Source of the DNA: an uncultured Planktomarina sp.
GTDB taxonomy: Bacteria; Pseudomonadota; Alphaproteobacteria; Rhodobacterales; Rhodobacteraceae
NCBI GenBank assembly: GCA_905182425.1
Contig: CAJJBP010000022.1
Coordinates: forward strand, 1 to 48,733
Direction: 5' to 3'
DNA length: 48,733 nt
Part shown: piece by piece, positions 34,833 to 43,531 of the stretch
How the letters are laid out: every line of letters starts with the position of its first letter
Numbering within the stretch: position 1 is the first letter of the stretch
The notes under the pieces: model-generated
What the model saw: only the letters and a program-made list of their open reading frames with translations
The model's database searches: none
What the model was told of the DNA's origin: nothing
Made by a program: the position numbers and the translations under genes

Positions 34833-36068
34833 CTACACTTTTGGCGGGGCACCTCCTGTAAAGTTATTGATGTTTTGATAGTCGCAGGCCGCCTCTTGCA
34901 TCTCTAGGTGTAGGTGTTGACCGTCATCATCATAAGGGTGTGCGCGAGCGAGATTTTCATCAAAATCAATTCCCAAGCCAGCGCCCTGTGGCGCTTCAAT
35001 AAACCCGTTGTCAACTCGGATAGCCCCTTTAATCAAAGCGTCATGAAACGGGGTCTCAATAGTCTCTGCCATTAGTGTATTTGGAATTGAAATTGAAAGA
35101 TGAATATTTGCTGCCCATTCGACTGGACCTGCGTAAAGGTGTGGGGCAATCTGGGCATTATACACTTCTGCAATAGCAGCAATTTTCTTAGTTTCCCAAA
35201 TTCCACCTGATCTCCCGAGCGCAGGTTGCAATATTGTTGCCGCCCCTTGGCGGAGGACTTCTGCAAACTCCGCTTTGGTTGTGAGGCGCTCACCTGTTGC
35301 AATCGGCGTGGTGACGGCACGGGCGACTTTGGCCATTTCAGAAAAGTTATCTGGCGGAATGGGTTCTTCAAACCAAAGTGGAGAGTAGGGTTCAAGTGCT
35401 GTTCCAAGACGAATGGCACCGGCTGTGCTGAACTGCCCATGGGTTCCAAAAAGTAAATCTGCCTTATCGCCGACAGCGTCACGAATAGCGGCACATAGTT
35501 TTATAGATTGGCTAATGTCTGACATTGATGGCATGTGACCACCGCGGAGAGTGTAGGGGCCAGCTGGATCAAACTTTACGGCAGTGTAGCCTTTGGAAAT
35601 AGCAGCGGCTGCGGCCTCAGCAGATTGCTCAGGATTTCCCCAAAAGTTAATTATATCATGATGCGCAAGGGGGTAGAGATAGGAATAAGCCCGGACGCGA
35701 TCGTTCATTTTTCCACCTAATAGGGCCCAAACGGGACGGTTTCGATCTTTGCCTACTATATCCCAACAGGCCATTTCTAGACCTGAAAACGCACCCATAA
35801 CTGTGAGGTCCGGACGCTGTGTGAAGCCACTTGAGTATGCACGTCTGAACATCAGCTCGACATCTTCGGGGCTTTGATTCTGCATATGCCGTTCAAAGAC
35901 ATCATGAATAACATGCGTCATTGTGGTTGGTCCAACGCTGCTCGCGTAGCATTCCCCGATCCCAGTTATCCCGGTGTCAGTAGTGAGTTTTACGAATATC
36001 CAATAGCGACCTCCCCAACCTGGAGCAGGGGGTGCTGTGACAATGACTTCGAGGTCCTGAAGTTTCAT
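34833..36068 (-). CDS. Mandelate racemase/muconate lactonizing enzyme family protein
   Basis: 411-residue enolase-superfamily enzyme, most like the sugar-acid dehydratase branch. N-terminal capping domain: WIFVKLTTDTGITGIGECYAS. Barrel: YTAVKFDPAGPY, LLFGTHGQFS, WFEEPIPPDN, TGERLTTK and a late IAPHLYAGPVEWAA with the probable acid/base His. Glu ligands are clear in FEEP and TGE; the usual first Asp ligand is not obvious, as LLFGTHGQ occupies that strand. GGAGG 6 bases before the ATG at 36068 fixes the start over the in-frame one at 36092. Substrate unknown, probably an aldonic or aldaric acid. It lies 93 bases upstream of the hmgA stub on the same strand. Confidence 0.85.
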   Translation of the reverse strand: MKLQDLEVIVTAPPAPGWGGRYWIFVKLTTDTGITGIGECYASSVGPTTMTHVIHDVFERHMQNQSPEDVELMFRRAYSSGFTQRPDLTVMGAFSGLEMACWDIVGKDRNRPVWALLGGKMNDRVRAYSYLYPLAHHDIINFWGNPEQSAEAAAAAISKGYTAVKFDPAGPYTLRGGHMPSMSDISQSIKLCAAIRDAVGDKADLLFGTHGQFSTAGAIRLGTALEPYSPLWFEEPIPPDNFSEMAKVARAVTTPIATGERLTTKAEFAEVLRQGAATILQPALGRSGGIWETKKIAAIAEVYNAQIAPHLYAGPVEWAANIHLSISIPNTLMAETIETPFHDALIKGAIRVDNGFIEAPQGAGLGIDFDENLARAHPYDDDGQHLHLEMQEAACDYQNINNFTGGAPPKV

Positions 36069-36291
36069 ACTTGCCTCCAAATGATAATCCACCAGCAGGT
36101 GGAAGGTTAGTTTTGAACACAGACTGTCATGAAATTATGGCGCCTCTCGTATTTTAAGTCGGAAAAGGCCTGTGTTGTAGGGTAAAATTTCACCAGATGT
36201 GAATGACATATTTTTAATATCGTTAATCAGTTAAATGATTTGATCAAGGACCGAAAGTGAAAGGTTTTGCTATTAAACGATGAAATACGCT

Positions 36292-37542
36292 TCAGGGTGT
36301 TATGCGTTTTGTAGGCTTATTGTGCGGCTTTCTTTCACTGATGCTGCCTTTTTGGCGGGTAACAAAGATAGCCAAGCTTAGGGAAACAATAGCTGCAGAA
36401 AATAGAAACGGTGCTCCTGGCAAGTTGAAACTGCTTTCTGGGCGAGTTGATGCGTAAAAGACATATGTAAGAACCAACGGCGCAAAAATTACGGCTAATG
36501 ATTGGGTGGAGGCAACGATGCCCTGCACCTCACCTTGTTGATTGTCCTCAGCTTTATTAGCCATGATGCCCCTCATTGCGGGGATAACAATAGCACCCAA
36601 TGCGCTCACAGGTGCAAGAAGAAAGGCCCAAAACGCAGATGTTATGAAGCCCAAAACCAAGAAAACCGAGATATTAAAAATTAGGCCAAATACTATAGTC
36701 TTCCTCTCGCCTAGTTTTGGGATGATATGCCTGATAAAAAGTCCCTGGACCACAGCTATAGAAATGCCAAAGGATGCAAGTGAGAGGCCAATCATCGCGG
36801 AATTCCATCCAAATTGTGTTTTTGAGAAATAGACCCAAACAGCTGGATAGACGTAAAATGCAAATTCATAGAGGAAGAAAACTACTAGGAATCGTGCTAA
36901 ACTAGTAATTTTTCGAATTTGACGTAATGCACCTAATGGGTTTGAACGTGCCGGATCGAAGGGCCGACGAATTTTGTCTGTTACTGTCTCAGGCAATACA
37001 AAATAGCCAAGAATTAGGTTGAAGGTGGCGAGACCTGCTGCGGCAAAGAAGGGAACCCGAAATCCAAATTCGCCCAAGAGCCCTCCCAAAAGAGGTCCAA
37101 GTACAAATCCCACTCCAAATGTCGCACCCAGTATACCGAAGTTTGCTGACCTGTTTTCAGGTGTTGAGATGTCAGCGATGAATGCTGCCGCAGTCGATTG
37201 CGTGGCGGCGGCGATACCTCCGATTATGCGGGTAATTACGAGGAGCCAAATTGAATGGGCAAGGCCCATGACCACAAAATCCACCGCAATGACCACCAAA
37301 GAGATCAGGAGGACAGGCCTTCGCCCATAGCGGTCGCTCATAGAACCAAGTGTCGGCCCTACAAGGAATTGCATTGCTGCAAATACTGTGGATAAAACTC
37401 CACCCCAAATCGCGGCGTTTCCCAAATCCCCACCGCCAATTTCACGCAGTAATTCGGGCATAACTGGGATAATCAGGCCAATACCCATGGCATCGATCGT
37501 GAGAGTGATAATAATAAACACGAAGGCTAATCTTTTGTTCAT
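36292..37542 (-). CDS. MFS transporter, TetA-like drug:proton antiporter family
   Basis: 416-residue inner-membrane protein with twelve predicted helices. The N-terminus TIDAMGIGLIIPVMPELLREIG and motif A GSMSDRYGRRPVLL (66-79) resemble the TetA group of drug:H+ antiporters. The later GVGFVLGPLLGGLLGEFG is the antiporter motif C region. Chromosomal TetA-like proteins in marine bacteria need not confer tetracycline resistance, so I call only the family. It lies 40 bases downstream of pcaD on the same strand and may be cotranscribed. GAGGAAA lies before the ATG. Confidence 0.88.
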   Translation of the reverse strand: MNKRLAFVFIIITLTIDAMGIGLIIPVMPELLREIGGGDLGNAAIWGGVLSTVFAAMQFLVGPTLGSMSDRYGRRPVLLISLVVIAVDFVVMGLAHSIWLLVITRIIGGIAAATQSTAAAFIADISTPENRSANFGILGATFGVGFVLGPLLGGLLGEFGFRVPFFAAAGLATFNLILGYFVLPETVTDKIRRPFDPARSNPLGALRQIRKITSLARFLVVFFLYEFAFYVYPAVWVYFSKTQFGWNSAMIGLSLASFGISIAVVQGLFIRHIIPKLGERKTIVFGLIFNISVFLVLGFITSAFWAFLLAPVSALGAIVIPAMRGIMANKAEDNQQGEVQGIVASTQSLAVIFAPLVLTYVFYASTRPESSFNLPGAPFLFSAAIVSLSLAIFVTRQKGSISERKPHNKPTKRITP

Positions 37543-37582
37543 GAGTTATTTCCTCTAGGTGCAACTAAATATGGCCCGTTTG

Positions 37583-38371
37583 TTAAATGTGGGAAGTTGA
37601 CGTCAAGAAGTCACTGAGGAGTTTAGCAAATGTCGCAGGCTGTTCGATACATGGGGCGTGACCTGCTCCTTTAATCAGGTGAAACTGGCTGCCTGGAATA
37701 AGATCAAGAGTTTCGCGCACCAAATCTGCGGGCGTTGAGCTGTCGTGATCACCTGCAATTCCCATTACCGGTAGGCGCAATGCTGAAGTTGGCGTGATAA
37801 AGTCAGTTCCTGCAATTGCATGGGCACAGCCGATATAACCTTCCGCCCGAGTTGCTCTTAGCATATTGTGCCAGGGGGCCTTTGATTGGCCGGCAAGCAT
37901 CTTGGGGCTAAACCAGCGGCTCATCGAGGCGTCAGCAACTAGATCCATACCATTTTCTCTAATGCTGGCGATACGCTCCCTCCAAATGTCTGGTGTTGCT
38001 ATCTTTGCTGCGGTGTTTGACAAGACCATTGAACGAATGAGATCGCGGCGCTTGGTGGCCAAACCTTGACCGATCATGCCTCCGATAGAAAGGCCAACAA
38101 ACATACTATCTTTAACCTTAAGATAATCCATCAGGGCTTCAATGTCCGAGACGAGCCCGCCCATCGAATATGGTGCACTTGGGCAATCAGAAAGTCCATG
38201 GCCGCGCATATCATAGCGAATGATGCGCAATCCTTTTGGCAAAAGAGGCAGAATTTGATCCCAAAGGCGGAGATCAGTTCCCAAAGAGTTTGAAAACACG
38301 AGAGGTGGTCCATTTGGATCACCTTCATCACGATAATGAAAGTGAAATTCGTCTTTTTGAAAAACCTTCAT
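37583..38371 (-). CDS. pcaD: 3-oxoadipate enol-lactonase
   Basis: 262-residue alpha/beta hydrolase that opens 3-oxoadipate enol-lactone in the beta-ketoadipate pathway. The catalytic triad is Ser95 in the nucleophile elbow GLSIGG, Asp208 or Asp210 in GIAGDHD, and His238 in GAGHAPC. The N-terminal PPLVFSNSLGTDLRLWDQ is strongly PcaD-like, as is RYDMRGHGLS. The frame extends to 38392, but the ATG at 38371 has a GGGGAAG site. No other pca gene is adjacent; the thiolase for the end of the pathway is at 16.7 kb. Other alpha/beta hydrolases are possible, but the SLG motif favours PcaD. Confidence 0.87.
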   Translation of the reverse strand: MKVFQKDEFHFHYRDEGDPNGPPLVFSNSLGTDLRLWDQILPLLPKGLRIIRYDMRGHGLSDCPSAPYSMGGLVSDIEALMDYLKVKDSMFVGLSIGGMIGQGLATKRRDLIRSMVLSNTAAKIATPDIWRERIASIRENGMDLVADASMSRWFSPKMLAGQSKAPWHNMLRATRAEGYIGCAHAIAGTDFITPTSALRLPVMGIAGDHDSSTPADLVRETLDLIPGSQFHLIKGAGHAPCIEQPATFAKLLSDFLTSTSHI

Positions 38372-38428
38372 AGCTCTTCCCCTTTGATACATTATTGATA
38401 TCCTTGCTCTAAATGCGTGGAGGATTCT

Positions 38429-39118
38429 ATGTCTATAACAACCTGTATATTTGACGCCTATGGCACCCTATTCGATGTGACCGCAGCGGCAAGGGCTGCG
38501 GCAGCTCAACCTCAAAATAGCTCCATTTCTGAGAATTGGCCAAAATTGGCAACTGATTGGCGGCTTAAACAACTACAATATACTTGGATACGTGCGATAA
38601 CAGGAGCTCATGCGGATTTCTGGCAAGTTACGCAGGAAGGGCTCGACTGGGCAATGGAAGCCAACGGTGTTGGTGGTGCGGAATTGCGTGCAGAGTTGCT
38701 AGAACTATACTGGAACTTGGAAGCCTACGGTGAAGTCCCCAAAATGTTGGAGATATTAAAGACGGCTGGATTGCAGACTGCAATTCTGTCGAATGGATCG
38801 CCTGACATGTTGACTGGCGCAGTCTCCTCTGCAGGTATAGGTGGACAATTGGATGCACTTTTATCTGTTGAAAGCATCGGAGTTTTTAAACCCAACCGGA
38901 AAGTTTATGACCTTGTAGGGGCGCACTTTGGTTGTCATTTAGATGAGGTTTTATTCGTCTCGTCCAACGGTTGGGATGCAGCAGGTGCCGTGGGGTATGG
39001 CTTTAGAACGGTTTGGGTCAATCGCGCTTGCGAGCCCATGGACAGGTTGCCTTGGAAGCCGCATCACCAATTACCAGATCTTCAGCAAATTCCTTTAATT
39101 GCCGGTGTGTTGCTTTGA
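38429..39118 (+). CDS. Haloacid dehalogenase type II (HAD superfamily)
   Basis: 229-residue HAD-fold hydrolase resembling L-2-haloacid dehalogenases. The nucleophile Asp9 is in FDAYGTLFDV, motif II in LSNGSPDML (about 122-130), the Lys in GVFKPNRKVYDL and the FVSSNGWDAAGA motif typical of type II dehalogenases. GGAGG precedes the ATG at 38429 by 6 bases, so the upstream in-frame start is less likely. It overlaps the dehydratase gene by 4 bases. Activity may be on haloacids or on a phosphate ester; motif details favour dehalogenase-like chemistry. It is divergent from pcaD, with 57 bases between the starts. Confidence 0.87.
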   Translation: MSITTCIFDAYGTLFDVTAAARAAAAQPQNSSISENWPKLATDWRLKQLQYTWIRAITGAHADFWQVTQEGLDWAMEANGVGGAELRAELLELYWNLEAYGEVPKMLEILKTAGLQTAILSNGSPDMLTGAVSSAGIGGQLDALLSVESIGVFKPNRKVYDLVGAHFGCHLDEVLFVSSNGWDAAGAVGYGFRTVWVNRACEPMDRLPWKPHHQLPDLQQIPLIAGVLL

Positions 39119-40092
39119 ATATTGAAATGATCCGTGCTGCGGCCTTGCGGCTTAAAGATCATGCACGAAAAACACCATTTTTAAATTCGTTTTTTGTAGA
39201 TGATATCGCTGGGCGTAGGGTGTGGATCAAGACTGAGGCTCTTCAACACACGGGTTCGTTTAAGTTCAGAGGGGGATGGTCTGCTGTCTCGGCACTGTCT
39301 CCTGAAGCTTTGAACGCTGGTGTAGTTGCCTTTTCTTCTGGCAATCATGCGCAAGGTGTTGCACTTGCGGCCAGGCTTCACGGCACTCATGCCGTGATAA
39401 TAATGCCATCTGATGCACCTAAGTTGAAGGTGAACAATACGCTTAGTCTGGGGGCTGAGGTAATTTTATATGATCGTGAAACTGAAGATCGCCAAGCGAT
39501 TGGTCAAGAGTTAGCGCAGAAGAGAGGATTGACCCTTATCAAACCTTATGATGAGCCAAATGTCATTGCAGGGCAGGGCACTTGCGGATTAGAAATTTCC
39601 GCGCAGGCTGCAGATTTTGGGATTTGGCAGGCTGATGTTTTGGTGTGTTGCGGTGGTGGTGGTTTGACGGCTGGGATTGCATTAGCGCTCGAGGCGGAAG
39701 CGCCAAGTATGAAGGTGCGCCCGGTTGAGCCTGTGAATTTCGACGATGTAACAAGGTCATTGGCGATAGGCGTGCGCCAGACCAATACGCACCTTGGCGG
39801 CAGTATTTGTGATGCAATCGTAACGCCCACGCCTGGCGAGTTAACCTTCCCAATCATGCGCCGTCTGTGTGGTCCAGGAATTGTAGTTTCAGAGATTGAT
39901 TGCCTGCGCGCAATGTCGGTGGCTTTCACCCGCTTTAAAGTGGTGCTTGAGCCGGGAGGGGCAATAGCTTTAGCCGCTGCGTTATACCATGGGGATCAAA
40001 TCTCTGGAGACGATGTTATTTGTGTGGCCTCAGGTGGAAATGTCGATGCCGCGATATTTGCCCGCGCCATAAGCGATTATCCTTGTAGCTAA
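39115..40092 (+). CDS. Threonine/serine dehydratase (PLP-dependent)
   Basis: PLP enzyme of fold type II, about 325 residues, that deaminates threonine or serine to a 2-oxoacid. The Schiff-base Lys is in HTGSFKFRGGW, and the phosphate-binding glycine loop is VCCGGGGLTAG. The frame runs far into the dehalogenase gene. I choose TTG 39115 (NIEMIRAAALRLKDH follows), which overlaps the upstream stop, because that N-terminus fits the family. The ATG at 39127 is the alternative. It lacks the C-terminal ACT-like regulatory domain of biosynthetic IlvA, so a catabolic role or serine racemase-like activity is more likely. Confidence 0.88.
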   Translation: MNIEMIRAAALRLKDHARKTPFLNSFFVDDIAGRRVWIKTEALQHTGSFKFRGGWSAVSALSPEALNAGVVAFSSGNHAQGVALAARLHGTHAVIIMPSDAPKLKVNNTLSLGAEVILYDRETEDRQAIGQELAQKRGLTLIKPYDEPNVIAGQGTCGLEISAQAADFGIWQADVLVCCGGGGLTAGIALALEAEAPSMKVRPVEPVNFDDVTRSLAIGVRQTNTHLGGSICDAIVTPTPGELTFPIMRRLCGPGIVVSEIDCLRAMSVAFTRFKVVLEPGGAIALAAALYHGDQISGDDVICVASGGNVDAAIFARAISDYPCS

Positions 40093-40132
40093 AAAATATT
40101 TTGTGTCTAAGTTTTACGACTTGGCTGCAAAA

Positions 40133-40921
40133 TTAAAAGTTTTCAGGCTGTGGTAGGCTGAGAATATGCAAACCACCATCGACCATAATAGTCTCTCCGG
40201 TTGTGCATTCACCATAATCTGAAGCCAAATATACCGCAGTGCCTCCAATTGACGCTTTGGTAGCGTTTGCACGCAGAGGTGTATTCTTCTCGGTATAGCG
40301 GAAGGTTTTTCGCGCACCACCGATTGCTGCACCAGACAATGTTTTCATTGGGCCTGGTGAGATCGCGTTGACTCGAATTTTTTGAGGACCAAGATCGTTG
40401 GCGAGATACACTACAGCAGATTCTAAAGCCGCTTTTGCAACGCCCATGACGTTATACCAGGGAGTAGCCTTACGGCTACCTTGGTATGTCAGAGTAATCA
40501 AAGTGCCACCTTCTGTCATCAACGGAGCCGCTTTTTTAGCCATGTCGATGAAGGAATAAGCTGAGATATCTAAAGAATTTTTAAAATTTTCGCGACTTGT
40601 ATCTACAAAACGTCCAGTCAGCTCATTTTTATCTGAATAGGCAATTGCATGTACAGCAAAATCTATGCTTCCCCATTTTTGAGCTAATGTATCAAACGCC
40701 GCTTGAGTACTGGCGTCGTTTTGAACGTTATAGTCTAAAACAGTGTCGACGCCCATTTCCTCAGCCAGGCCTTTTACTTTGTCACCAAAAACATCCATTT
40801 GGCATCCGAAAGCGATTTCGGCGCCTTCTGCACGCATTGCCTCCGCAATGCCCCACGCAATGGATCTGTTATTAGCGATACCAGTGATGAGCCCGCGTTT
40901 GCCTTTAAGAAGTTCTGCCAT
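40133..40921 (-). CDS. fabI: Enoyl-[acyl-carrier-protein] reductase (NADH)
   Basis: 262-residue SDR-type enzyme catalysing the last reduction of each fatty acid elongation cycle. ITGIANNRSIAWGIA (12-26) is the FabI cofactor motif. The catalytic Tyr156 and Lys163 are in WYNVMGVAKAAL, with Tyr146 in LTYQGS. It follows fabB by 4 bases and ends the fabA-fabB-fabI operon. FabI is the usual target of triclosan-type inhibitors; nothing here suggests altered sensitivity. Confidence 0.96.
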   Translation of the reverse strand: MAELLKGKRGLITGIANNRSIAWGIAEAMRAEGAEIAFGCQMDVFGDKVKGLAEEMGVDTVLDYNVQNDASTQAAFDTLAQKWGSIDFAVHAIAYSDKNELTGRFVDTSRENFKNSLDISAYSFIDMAKKAAPLMTEGGTLITLTYQGSRKATPWYNVMGVAKAALESAVVYLANDLGPQKIRVNAISPGPMKTLSGAAIGGARKTFRYTEKNTPLRANATKASIGGTAVYLASDYGECTTGETIMVDGGLHILSLPQPENF

Positions 40922-40925
40922 TTCT

Positions 40926-42155
40926 TTACCCGTGATATTTGCTCATGATCAATGTCGCGTTCGTCCCGCCAAATCCAAAACTGTTAGAGAGGATTGTGTC
41001 GAGTTCAACGTTATTTTGCCTTTGAGTTACAATTTCCCCTGCGTCAAGTGCAGGGTCTAGTTCTTTCACATTTGCTGATGCCGAAATAAAGCTATTTTGC
41101 ATCATTGAAAGTGAATAGATCGCTTCGTGTACAGAAGTTGCGCCCAAAGAGTGCCCAGTCAGTGATTTCGTTGATGAAATCGGTGGGGTTGTACCGCGAC
41201 CAAAAATATTGCGGACAGCCTCTACCTCGGTCACATCGCCCGCTGGGGTTGATGTACCATGGGCGTTTATATAGTCGATCCTGCGATCAGGATCGAGCAT
41301 CGCCAAAGCTTGACGCATTGAACGCTCTCCCCCCTCTCCAGAAGGGGCAACCATATCAGCACCGTCAGATGTAGCGCCGTAGCCAGTTAACTCAGCGTAG
41401 ATTTTGGCTCCACGCGCTTTGGCATGCTCCAGCTCTTCGAGCACAAGAACCCCACCACCGCCTGCAATAACAAAACCGTCGCGGGTTGCGTCGTAAGGGC
41501 GAGAGGCAGTTTCTGGAGTGTCGTTATATTTTGAAGACATAGCATTCATCGCGTCGAACAAGCATGATAGTGACCAGCTGACCTCTTCGCCGCCGCCCGC
41601 AAACATGATGTCTTGTTTGCTCATTTGAATTTGCTCCATCGCGTTTCCGATGCAATGCGCAGATGTGGCGCAAGCGGATGTGATAGAGTAGTTTAGACCT
41701 TTGATTTTAAAAGGGGTTGCTAGGGTAGCAGAATGTGCTGAACTCATGCAGCGCGTTACCATGAACGGACCCATACGTTTTGGACCGCCTTTGTTTTTGA
41801 CAACATCAAACGCTGTATAAAAATTTGATGTAGATGGTCCACCAGACCCCATGATGAGGCCTGTACGAACATTTGAAACTTCATGCGCTTCTAAACCTGA
41901 GTCTTTTATGGCCTGTTCCATCGCCAGATAATTGTAGCCAGCGCCTTTGCCCATAAACCGCATTACACGTTTTTCGATGTGCTCTGCGGGTTCAATGTTT
42001 GGAACACCTGCAACCCGGCTGCGAAAGCCGTTTTCTGCATATTCTGGTTCAAACGAAATCCCTGAACGACCTGCCTTGAGTGAGTCCGTAACTTCGTTAA
42101 AATTGTTTCCAATAGGTGATATGACACCCAAGCCTGTGATTACAACGCGGCGCAT
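40926..42155 (-). CDS. fabB: 3-oxoacyl-[acyl-carrier-protein] synthase I
   Basis: 409-residue condensing enzyme needed to elongate unsaturated acyl-ACP. The active-site Cys162 is in [12 protein letters not shown], and the two His are in [11 protein letters not shown] (about 300) and LTGHSLGA (about 335). It starts 13 bases after fabA with an AAGGGG site. Together with FabA it forms the anaerobic route to monounsaturated fatty acids. Confidence 0.97.
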   Translation of the reverse strand: MRRVVITGLGVISPIGNNFNEVTDSLKAGRSGISFEPEYAENGFRSRVAGVPNIEPAEHIEKRVMRFMGKGAGYNYLAMEQAIKDSGLEAHEVSNVRTGLIMGSGGPSTSNFYTAFDVVKNKGGPKRMGPFMVTRCMSSAHSATLATPFKIKGLNYSITSACATSAHCIGNAMEQIQMSKQDIMFAGGGEEVSWSLSCLFDAMNAMSSKYNDTPETASRPYDATRDGFVIAGGGGVLVLEELEHAKARGAKIYAELTGYGATSDGADMVAPSGEGGERSMRQALAMLDPDRRIDYINAHGTSTPAGDVTEVEAVRNIFGRGTTPPISSTKSLTGHSLGATSVHEAIYSLSMMQNSFISASANVKELDPALDAGEIVTQRQNNVELDTILSNSFGFGGTNATLIMSKYHG

Positions 42156-42168
42156 TTGGTCCCCTTAT

Positions 42169-42678
42169 TTAATCTGTGAACAAGCCAACTTTCATGCTAA
42201 CAGTTGTGTAGATTTCTTTTCCGTCAGCAAACATGCGGCCATTGGCCATTCCAAGTTTTAGCTTACGGTCTATAACGCGTGTAAAGTCCACGTGATATGT
42301 AATCATTTTTACAGCCGGTGTCACCATATCGGTGAACTTGACCTCGCCCACGCCCAAGGCGCGGCCTCGTCCTGGCATTCCACGCCAGCCAAGGTTGAAG
42401 CCGGTCAGCTGCCATAACGCATCAAGTCCCAAGCATCCTGGCATAACCGGATCACCTGGGAAGTGGCATTTGAAAAACCAGAGATCAGGATTTATATCAA
42501 ATTCTGCAACTAAGTGGCCTTTGCCATGTAAGCCGCTATCGCTGCTTATTTCTGTGATACGGTCCATCATAAGCATTGGGGGCTCTGGCAGCTGGGCATT
42601 GCCTTGGCCAAAAAGCTCTCCCCGTGCGCATTTTAAAAGGCCTTCTCTGTCGAAAGAAGTCGGAAAGTCTGATTGCAT
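42169..42678 (-). CDS. fabA: 3-hydroxydecanoyl-[acyl-carrier-protein] dehydratase/isomerase
   Basis: 169-residue hot-dog-fold enzyme that dehydrates 3-hydroxydecanoyl-ACP and isomerises the product to the cis-3 form, the branch point to unsaturated fatty acids. Catalytic His72 is in [13 protein letters not shown] and Asp86 in GLDALWQL. An AAGGAG site precedes the ATG. It is the first gene of fabA-fabB-fabI and divergent from irr; a putative Irr box lies 31-47 bases before its start. Confidence 0.97.
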   Translation of the reverse strand: MQSDFPTSFDREGLLKCARGELFGQGNAQLPEPPMLMMDRITEISSDSGLHGKGHLVAEFDINPDLWFFKCHFPGDPVMPGCLGLDALWQLTGFNLGWRGMPGRGRALGVGEVKFTDMVTPAVKMITYHVDFTRVIDRKLKLGMANGRMFADGKEIYTTVSMKVGLFTD

Positions 42679-42708
42679 GATCGGCTCCTTAAGAAGTTGT
42701 ATCTCGGT

Positions 42709-42725
42709 TTTATAAGCGTTCTATA
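42709..42725. promoter_or_regulatory. Candidate Irr box (iron control element) between fabA and irr
   Basis: TTTATAAGCGTTCTATA matches the iron control element TTTAGAA-N3-TTCTAAA at 12 of 14 fixed positions. It lies 31 bases upstream of fabA and 113 upstream of irr. Position next to irr itself supports autoregulation or control of the fab operon by Irr. Confidence 0.5.
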
Positions 42726-42837
42726 TACTTCTGGTATTGTGAGGCAAGAGCTGCTTGAGGTCGCAACCAACGGTTTCTTGCTAGGGTGGGTTACGATTTG
42801 CCATTGAAAGTTGGTGATAAGCGAGCATATTAGAAAC

Positions 42838-43281
42838 ATGGTAAAGTCTGAAAAACATCGTATATCCCTCAAGCCAGTCGAAATGTGGTTGAAAAGAGGC
42901 GGGCTACGGCCAACCCGGCAGAGAGTTATTTTAGCTGAACGCCTGATCGGGGATGGTAAAAATAGGCATGTCACTGCCGAAAGTTTGTTTGCGGCCGGCA
43001 ATGATTTTAAAAACAAAGTGTCCTTAGCTACAGTCTATAATACTTTGCGTGCGTTTTGCGATGCAGGTTTGATGCGTGAAATCACGGTTAACGGATCTAA
43101 AAGCTATTTTGATACCAATATGACTGATCATCCTCATTTCTATTGGGAAGATACTTCTCAATTAGTAGATGCGCCGGCAGGTGAACTGAAAATCAGCCTA
43201 TTGCCAGATACGCCTGAGGGTGCCGAAATTTCAAAGGTTGACGTTGTAATCCGGCTGCGTCGTAAGGTTCAAGGGAGCTAG
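42838..43281 (+). CDS. irr: Iron response regulator Irr, Fur family
   Basis: 147-residue regulator of the Fur superfamily. The winged-helix domain covers about 10-80, with GLRPTRQRVILAERL and VSLATVYNTLRAFCDAGLMRE typical of Fur/Irr. The following YFDTNMTDHPHFYWEDTSQLVDAP replaces the metal-rich histidine cluster of true Fur, matching alphaproteobacterial Irr. Irr senses haem status and controls iron and haem genes. The frame opens at TTG 42811, but the ATG at 42838 gives normal length. The order irr divergent from fabA-fabB-fabI is one I recognise from Rhodobacteraceae. Confidence 0.93.
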   Translation: MVKSEKHRISLKPVEMWLKRGGLRPTRQRVILAERLIGDGKNRHVTAESLFAAGNDFKNKVSLATVYNTLRAFCDAGLMREITVNGSKSYFDTNMTDHPHFYWEDTSQLVDAPAGELKISLLPDTPEGAEISKVDVVIRLRRKVQGS

Positions 43282-43531
43282 TGGTTAGCTACGCTTTAAA
43301 AGCTGTTTCTATGCTGCTTAAGTTTTTGATTTATAAAACCCATTCTAATTTTTTTGAACCATGTATAGATATTATTTAGCGCAAATTATGTAACTCTTTA
43401 GTACGTAAAAAATGTAATTTTAATCGATTTTTATGACGAATTCTAATTCTTCTAATTTTGAGTGCATTGCAAGGTACAGTCTCACACGGTATTAGCGCCC
43501 TAATTGTGATTTTCCCAAAAGGTGTACGGCT

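Noticed and set aside
43282-43531. 250-base AT-rich gap before miaB considered as an sRNA locus
   Set aside because: No promoter-like pair, strong hairpin or terminator could be identified; low GC alone is not evidence.
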